This document shows positions 29,649-33,758 of a stretch of 33,758 nucleotides of DNA, in pieces (within the stretch, counting starts at the first letter, position 1; each line of letters begins with the position of its first letter). This stretch comes from Pokkaliibacter sp. MBI-7. Its GTDB lineage: Bacteria > Pseudomonadota > Gammaproteobacteria > Pseudomonadales > Balneatricaceae. The stretch lies in assembly GCF_029846635.1 (NCBI RefSeq), contig NZ_JARVTG010000004.1:1-33758 (forward strand), in the 5' to 3' direction. The notes under the pieces are model-generated. The model did no database searches and had not been told where the DNA came from. It was given only the letters and a program-made list of their open reading frames with translations. The position numbers and the translations under genes were made by a program.

Positions 29649-30668
29649 GTGGCTTTTGAACTTTTTGCACCGTTGTTCGACAAGGTGGATACGACCACTG
29701 CGACGTTCGTATCCGATATTTCGTCGCGCGCCATTGCGGAAGCTACGCCCGTGGTGACGGCGGCTATGTCTCTTGGCATCGTCCTCTACGGGATTCTCGT
29801 TATTCGTGGCGCTGTCGAAATGCCGGTCATGGAGTTCATCGGCCGCGCAATTCGGATAGGGATTATCACGTCTATTGCGTTGGCCGGGGGGTTGTATCAA
29901 ACCGATATAGCGGATGCGATCACAACTACCCCGGACCTCTTGGCGCAAGCGTTGATAACGGACGCCACGACCGGCGACTCTGCCGCGTCTTTGGTAGACG
30001 ACGCAGCGGGCCAGGGGTTTGATGCCGCAAGCGAAGCCTTCGACAAAGGCGGGTTCTTCTCGTCTGACGGCATCGTTTACGGTCTGTTCGGTATCCTGAT
30101 TTTGGTTGCAACCGCGATCATGACGGCCATCGGTGGCGCGTTTATCCTTCTGGCGAAGGTAGCGCTTGCTTTGCTGGCCGGGCTTGGTCCGTTCTTCATT
30201 CTTGCGCTCTTGTTCCAGCCTACCTCTCGCTTCTTCGAGCTTTGGGCCGGTCAGGTGCTTAACTACGGCCTGGTGATTGTGCTGTTCGCCTCCGTATTCG
30301 GTTTCATGATGGACATTTTCGGCAACTACATGGGCGACCTGCGTTTCGATGGAACGCAGAACGTCGCCTATGCCCTGGGTGGTGCAACCATCCTTGCGGC
30401 GGCCTCGTGTCTTATCCTCCTGCAACTCCCCTCGATAGCAAGCGGCCTCGCCGGTGGTGTTGGCGTCGGCATGATGCATGAAATGCGTCAGCTTCGGAGA
30501 ATGGGCGGGATGGGCAAGGACGCAGCGGGCGGCGCTGGCCGGATGCTCTTTAGCCGAGGCGAGAAACAGCAAGACGGCTCGCGCGGTAAAGCCGGGGGCG
30601 CTCTGCCTGCGGCCTATCGAGGCGGCAAGGCCGTTGCGGGCTACTTCAAAGGCAGAAAGGCCGCATAG
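29649..30668 (+). CDS. trwI: TrwI/VirB6 polytopic channel protein
   Basis: A 339-residue protein with a GTG start at 29649 and AGGAGGG eight bases upstream. Several hydrophobic segments lie at about residues 37-57, 70-90, 139-195 and 205-265. It carries the TrbL/VirB6 pattern (GLGPFFILALLFQPTSRFFELWAGQVLNYGLV) and a charged basic cytoplasmic tail (REGEKQQDGSRGK-type). It forms the inner-membrane channel. An intergenic promoter precedes the next gene. Confidence 0.93.
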   Translation: MAFELFAPLFDKVDTTTATFVSDISSRAIAEATPVVTAAMSLGIVLYGILVIRGAVEMPVMEFIGRAIRIGIITSIALAGGLYQTDIADAITTTPDLLAQALITDATTGDSAASLVDDAAGQGFDAASEAFDKGGFFSSDGIVYGLFGILILVATAIMTAIGGAFILLAKVALALLAGLGPFFILALLFQPTSRFFELWAGQVLNYGLVIVLFASVFGFMMDIFGNYMGDLRFDGTQNVAYALGGATILAAASCLILLQLPSIASGLAGGVGVGMMHEMRQLRRMGGMGKDAAGGAGRMLFSRGEKQQDGSRGKAGGALPAAYRGGKAVAGYFKGRKAA

Positions 30669-30679
30669 CACCGAAGCGG

Positions 30680-30743
30680 GCGGCAAATAATTTGCCGCTC
30701 ATTTCACATCAAAATTGCAATCCTGACCGGAAACAAATACACT
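30680..30743 (+). promoter_or_regulatory. Internal promoter with Kor-type half operator and hairpin
   Basis: A hairpin, GCGGCAAAT (30680-30688) / ATTTGCCGC (30690-30698), is followed by TCAAAATTGCAATCCTGA (30709-30726; left half of the operator intact, right half degenerate). Then -35 TTGCAA (30715-30720) and -10 TACACT (30738-30743) at 17-bp spacing. It would drive trwH to trwD separately. Confidence 0.65.
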
Positions 30744-30776
30744 TGGGTTATGGCCCGAGTTTGGAGAAGCTTTGTC

Positions 30777-30947
30777 ATGAAAAATATCATAATTGTAAGT
30801 TTGACGGCTATCTTTCTGGCAGGGTGCGCGGGCGCACCCATGCCGAAGCAGCCGGACGAAAGGAACCGCGTGCCGGTCAACAAGACGGTGCCGGATGAGA
30901 TCAAAAACGGCCAAGTGCCGGGAATGAGTGAACGAGGCGTCTCATGA
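30777..30947 (+). CDS. trwH: TrwH/VirB7 lipoprotein
   Basis: A 56-residue lipoprotein. The ATG at 30777 gives MKNIIIVSLTAIFLAGC, with a clear lipobox (LAGC); an ATG 27 bases earlier would give an N-terminus unlike a signal sequence. The mature part is short and proline-rich. It is an outer-membrane core component with VirB9. Stop overlaps the trwG ATG (ATGA). Confidence 0.9.
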   Translation: MKNIIIVSLTAIFLAGCAGAPMPKQPDERNRVPVNKTVPDEIKNGQVPGMSERGVS

Positions 30948-31642
30948 AGAAACGTGAAACAAAGAAAGTTCGCGCGGATGAACTGAACAGCTACATGGAT
31001 GAAAGTCGCGGCCTCGAACGCGACTATATCGGCGAGCTGGTCGGTTCACGTCGCCGCGCATGGTTCGCCGCCGGGGCCTTCGGCCTCCTGGGCGTGCTTG
31101 GGGTCGCTGCCGGGATTGCCGGGCTGTCGCAGACAGCGCCGGACCCGGTTGTTTTGCGCGTGGACAACGCCACGGGTGCAGTGGATCGCGTGACAGTCAT
31201 GCGTGAGCACGAAACCAGCTACGGCGAAGTGGTCGATCAGTATTGGCTCAATCAGTACGTGCTCAACCGTGAAAGCTACGACTACGACACTATCCAGCTC
31301 GCCTATGACACGACTGCTCTGCTCAGTTCGCCGGACGTGCAGCAGCAGTATTACAAGGTCTTTGAGGGTTCCAACGCGCGCGACGTGGTTCTAAGCAACC
31401 GAGCGCGCATTGTCGTGTCGGTCCGCTCCATCCAGCCGAACGGCCGGGGCCAGGCAACCGTGCGTTTCCGCGTGCAGCAGGTGAACCGCAACGGGACCAA
31501 AGAGAACCCGGAGAACCTGATTGCGACGATTGGTTACACCTACGTCAACGCGCCGATGAGCGCCGCCGACCGCCGCATCAATCCGTTGGGCTTCCAAGTA
31601 ACCAGCTACCGGGTAGACCCGGAAACGCTGAGCACCAACTGA
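30944..31642 (+). CDS. trwG: TrwG/VirB8 assembly factor
   Basis: A 232-residue protein with a cytoplasmic N-terminus (about 35 residues), one transmembrane segment (AWFAAGAFGLLGVLGVAAGIAG) and a periplasmic VirB8/NTF2-like domain (MREHETSYGEVVDQYWLNQYVLNRESYDY...). It nucleates channel assembly and contacts VirB9 and VirB10. Normal family length. Confidence 0.94.
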   Translation: MKKRETKKVRADELNSYMDESRGLERDYIGELVGSRRRAWFAAGAFGLLGVLGVAAGIAGLSQTAPDPVVLRVDNATGAVDRVTVMREHETSYGEVVDQYWLNQYVLNRESYDYDTIQLAYDTTALLSSPDVQQQYYKVFEGSNARDVVLSNRARIVVSVRSIQPNGRGQATVRFRVQQVNRNGTKENPENLIATIGYTYVNAPMSAADRRINPLGFQVTSYRVDPETLSTN

Positions 31643-31655
31643 GGGAGGGCAGGCC

Positions 31656-32456
31656 ATGAAAAAACTAGCGTTTTGTCTTGCCCTTGCGACTGTCACCGCC
31701 GCCCCTGCCTGGGCGTTGGAAACGCCGTCAGCATCAAGCTATGACCATCGCGTCAGGTACGTGACCTTCAATCAGGCCGACGTGGTGCAGCTCGACGCTG
31801 TTGTCGGGGTCGCAACGCATATCATCCTGGAGGAAGGCGAGCGGTATCAAACGCACGCTTTCGGCGACTCTGGGGCCTATGAGTTCGGTATCAAGGGCAA
31901 CCATATTTTCATCAAACCACGGGCAGAGCAGGCCAATACAAACCTGATCGTGGTCACTGACCGCCGCAGCTACAAGTTTCGCCTGACCTTCCGGCCGGAC
32001 CGCCGGAATGCCACCTATGAGCTGGCATTCCGTTACCCGGATACGCAAGCCCGCCAGTCTCGCCAGGCGCGCGAGCGCGCAGCCGTCGAGCGTGGCTTCC
32101 AGATGGAAGCCGGGGGTTACAACCTGTCGTACACCATGAGCGGGGACACGGACATTGCGCCGGTCAATGCCTGGGATAACGGGCAAATGACCTTCTTCAA
32201 GTTCGCCGCCAATGCTGACATGCCCGCTATCTACATGGTCGATGCGGAAGGAAACGAAAGCATCGTCAACCGCCATACAGTCGGCAGCTCAAGCGATATC
32301 GTGGTGGTGCACAAGGTCAGTCCGAAATGGGTGATCAGGCTCGGCAACCGGGCACTGGCAATTTGGAATGAAGCATACGACCCGAACGGGGTGCCGAATG
32401 AAACCGGCACGGCCTCGCCGGGGGTCCGTCGCGTAATCAGGGGGGGCACTAACTGA
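31656..32456 (+). CDS. trwF: TrwF/VirB9 outer-membrane core protein
   Basis: A 266-residue protein with a signal peptide (MKKLAFCLALATVTAAPAWA). N-terminal pattern DHRVRYVTFNQADVVQLDAVVGVATHIILEEGE, a central KGNHIFIKPR...NLIVVTDRRSYKF, and a C-terminal beta domain (NYNLSY-type, MTFFKFAANADMPAIY). Canonical VirB9. Stop overlaps the trwE ATG (TGATG). Confidence 0.94.
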   Translation: MKKLAFCLALATVTAAPAWALETPSASSYDHRVRYVTFNQADVVQLDAVVGVATHIILEEGERYQTHAFGDSGAYEFGIKGNHIFIKPRAEQANTNLIVVTDRRSYKFRLTFRPDRRNATYELAFRYPDTQARQSRQARERAAVERGFQMEAGGYNLSYTMSGDTDIAPVNAWDNGQMTFFKFAANADMPAIYMVDAEGNESIVNRHTVGSSSDIVVVHKVSPKWVIRLGNRALAIWNEAYDPNGVPNETGTASPGVRRVIRGGTN

Positions 32457-33646
32457 TGTTCGGACGAAACAGAGACAAAGACGTTATCGACGCCGGGGCG
32501 GAACTCGACCGTGCCGACGCGGAGCGCATCGAGGGCGAACATGGCCCTTCTGAGCTAGGCGCACAACGCCGCCCGTCACCGCCGGGGGCAAAAGCCTTTC
32601 TTTTGGTGGTCTTGGTCTGCGTGGTGGCCTTGGGTGCAACCTTCACCTGGAAGGCAATGCAGGTCAAAGGTGCTTCGGAGGACGAGGTAGAGCAGGACAC
32701 GACGAACGTGCGCCAGGTTATTCCGTCGTACACGCCGCGCCCGGTTCGCCCCGAGCCGGAGCCGGAACCGGAGCAACGCGAAATGCCGCAGGTTCGGACT
32801 GAGCAGCAGCAACCGCAAGTCGTCTATCGCCAACCGGAGCAAACCGGCCCGACTGAGGCGGAGCTTGTGCGTCAGCGTATGCTCAACTCGCCGCTTTCCG
32901 GGCAGGGCATGGGGGCCGGGATGGGTGACGCCACAGGTCAGCAAGTGGCCGTGGGCGGCCAGGTTCCCCCGCCGGGCAGTGGTAGCTTGCTCGGCAACGG
33001 TAGCGGCGGCGAACTGGCCGAACGGTTGCAGCCTATGCGTCTGTCTGGCTCCGGTGCTGGCATCCTGCCAAACCGCGACCTGCTTATCACCCAAGGGGCA
33101 ATGCTGGATTGTGTGCTCGAAACCCGCGTTATCACCACTCAGCCCGGCATGACTTCCTGCCACCTGACGCGCGATGTGTACTCGGCCAATGGCCGCGTGG
33201 TCCTGCTTGATCGTGGCTCGAAAGTCACCGGGTTCTATCAGGGTGGTATCACACAAGGGCAAGCGAGGATCTTCGTTCAGTGGTCGCGCGTCGAAACGCC
33301 GGAGGGTGTGGTTATCAATCTGGATTCTCCGGGCACCGGGCCGCTCGGCGAGGCGGGTATCGGTGGTTACGTAGACCGCCATTTCTGGGAGCGCTTCGGC
33401 GGCGCAATCCTCATTTCGATGATTGGCGACCTCGGGGACTGGGCCTCGAACCAGAACCGCAACCAGGGCGACAACTCAATCCAGTTTACGAATACGTCGG
33501 ACGGCATCCAGGAGGCCGCGACCGAAGCCCTGCGTAACAGCATCAACATTCCGCCGACCCTGTATAAAAACCAAGGCGAGCGGGTTTCTATCTTCGTTGC
33601 ACGAGATTTGGATTTCAGCGATGTCTACAGCCTTACAGCAAACTAA
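32456..33646 (+). CDS. trwE: TrwE/VirB10 envelope-spanning protein
   Basis: A 396-residue protein. Cytoplasmic N-terminus, one membrane span (about residues 42-60, AFLLVVLVCVVALGATFTW), a proline/glutamate-rich periplasmic stretch (PRPVRPEPEPEPEQ), then the conserved beta-barrel domain (LITQGAMLDCVLETRVITTQPGM...CHLTRDVYSANGRVVLLDRGSKV) and C-terminal antenna. It links inner-membrane energy to the outer-membrane pore. It overlaps the trwD start by 26 bases. Confidence 0.95.
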   Translation: MFGRNRDKDVIDAGAELDRADAERIEGEHGPSELGAQRRPSPPGAKAFLLVVLVCVVALGATFTWKAMQVKGASEDEVEQDTTNVRQVIPSYTPRPVRPEPEPEPEQREMPQVRTEQQQPQVVYRQPEQTGPTEAELVRQRMLNSPLSGQGMGAGMGDATGQQVAVGGQVPPPGSGSLLGNGSGGELAERLQPMRLSGSGAGILPNRDLLITQGAMLDCVLETRVITTQPGMTSCHLTRDVYSANGRVVLLDRGSKVTGFYQGGITQGQARIFVQWSRVETPEGVVINLDSPGTGPLGEAGIGGYVDRHFWERFGGAILISMIGDLGDWASNQNRNQGDNSIQFTNTSDGIQEAATEALRNSINIPPTLYKNQGERVSIFVARDLDFSDVYSLTAN

Positions 33647-33758
33647 CGGCGCTGCGCATCAAGCGCAGCCCGTCCGTGGCGGGAAAGGCCAGGCGGTCGA
33701 GCAACTGCTCCGACCGCTGCAACCTTTCTTCGATGCCCCGGAGATTACCGAAATAGCG
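33621..33758 (+). CDS. trwD: TrwD/VirB11 traffic ATPase, N-terminal 46 residues (continues at base 1)
   Basis: The ATG lies inside the 3' end of trwE (26-base overlap, different frame). The frame stays open to the end of the window as 46 codons, ending in PEITEIA. It is in frame with base 1, where the rest of a VirB11 protein begins. PEITEIAMNRP is the usual VirB11 N-terminal 'EI.. N.P' context, so the two pieces are one gene cut by linearising a circle. No clear Shine-Dalgarno sequence precedes the ATG, and translational coupling to trwE is likely. Confidence 0.9.
   Translation, partial: MSTALQQTNGAAHQAQPVRGGKGQAVEQLLRPLQPFFDAPEITEIA

Noticed and set aside
1..33758. tRNA, rRNA or riboswitch genes
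   Set aside because: No cloverleaf, rRNA or known riboswitch sequence was recognised by eye.

Overview
The window looks like one complete, circular, self-transmissible broad-host-range plasmid of about 33.8 kb, opened inside the virB11/trwD gene. The last 138 bases encode 46 residues that continue in frame into base 1, giving a 362-residue VirB11 ATPase. The gene content and order closely match the IncW plasmid R388 and, for the transfer genes, also IncN pKM101. The host is therefore most likely a Gram-negative proteobacterium. The sequence is GC-rich. I see no antibiotic-resistance, metal-resistance, catabolic, integron, transposon or IS genes, so this appears to be a bare plasmid backbone.

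Layout. (1) 23.5-33.8 kb and 0-1.6 kb: mating-pair-formation (type IV secretion) region on the + strand: kikA/trbM-like, trwN (VirB1), korA-like, trwL (VirB2), trwM (VirB3), trwK (VirB4), trwJ (VirB5), eex lipoprotein, trwI (VirB6), trwH (VirB7), trwG (VirB8), trwF (VirB9), trwE (VirB10), trwD (VirB11) and two small unidentified membrane proteins. An H-NS-like korB gene diverges from its head. A palindromic operator recurs at three of its promoters. (2) 1.63-1.66 kb: a bidirectional terminator. (3) 1.67-6.56 kb, - strand: DNA-processing operon trwA-trwB-trwC. trwC is split by an apparent one-base deletion in a homopolymer. (4) 6.57-6.97 kb: oriT with a recognisable nic region, plus phased StbA-type repeats. 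(5) 6.99-9.42 kb, + strand: stbABC stability operon and a SprT-like metalloprotein. (6) 9.45-17.7 kb, almost all - strand: leading region, the first DNA to enter a recipient. It holds small unknown proteins (DUF932, DUF3560, KfrB-like domain), an ArdK-like regulator and a Fic toxin with its antitoxin. Four promoters share StbA-type sites at the -10 and a second 10-bp phased repeat at the -35. Two approximately 510-bp non-coding direct repeats lie upstream of two of these promoters. (7) 17.7-20.9 kb: replication region: RepA initiator, a small basic protein, a ResP-like serine resolvase with its res site, and oriV with 16-bp iterons. (8) 20.9-23.5 kb: kfrA-nuc operon, a YbjQ-family protein and a membrane protein.

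How it works together (inference from homologues). TrwC with TrwA nicks at oriT, TrwB couples the relaxosome to the VirB1-VirB11 channel, and the T-strand enters oriT-first toward increasing coordinates. The leading genes lie on the opposite strand, so the incoming strand is their template. StbA, an ArdK-like protein, KorA/KorB and KfrA would then shut the promoters down once the plasmid is established. RepA acting on the iterons, the resolvase and StbABC handle copying, dimer resolution and inheritance.
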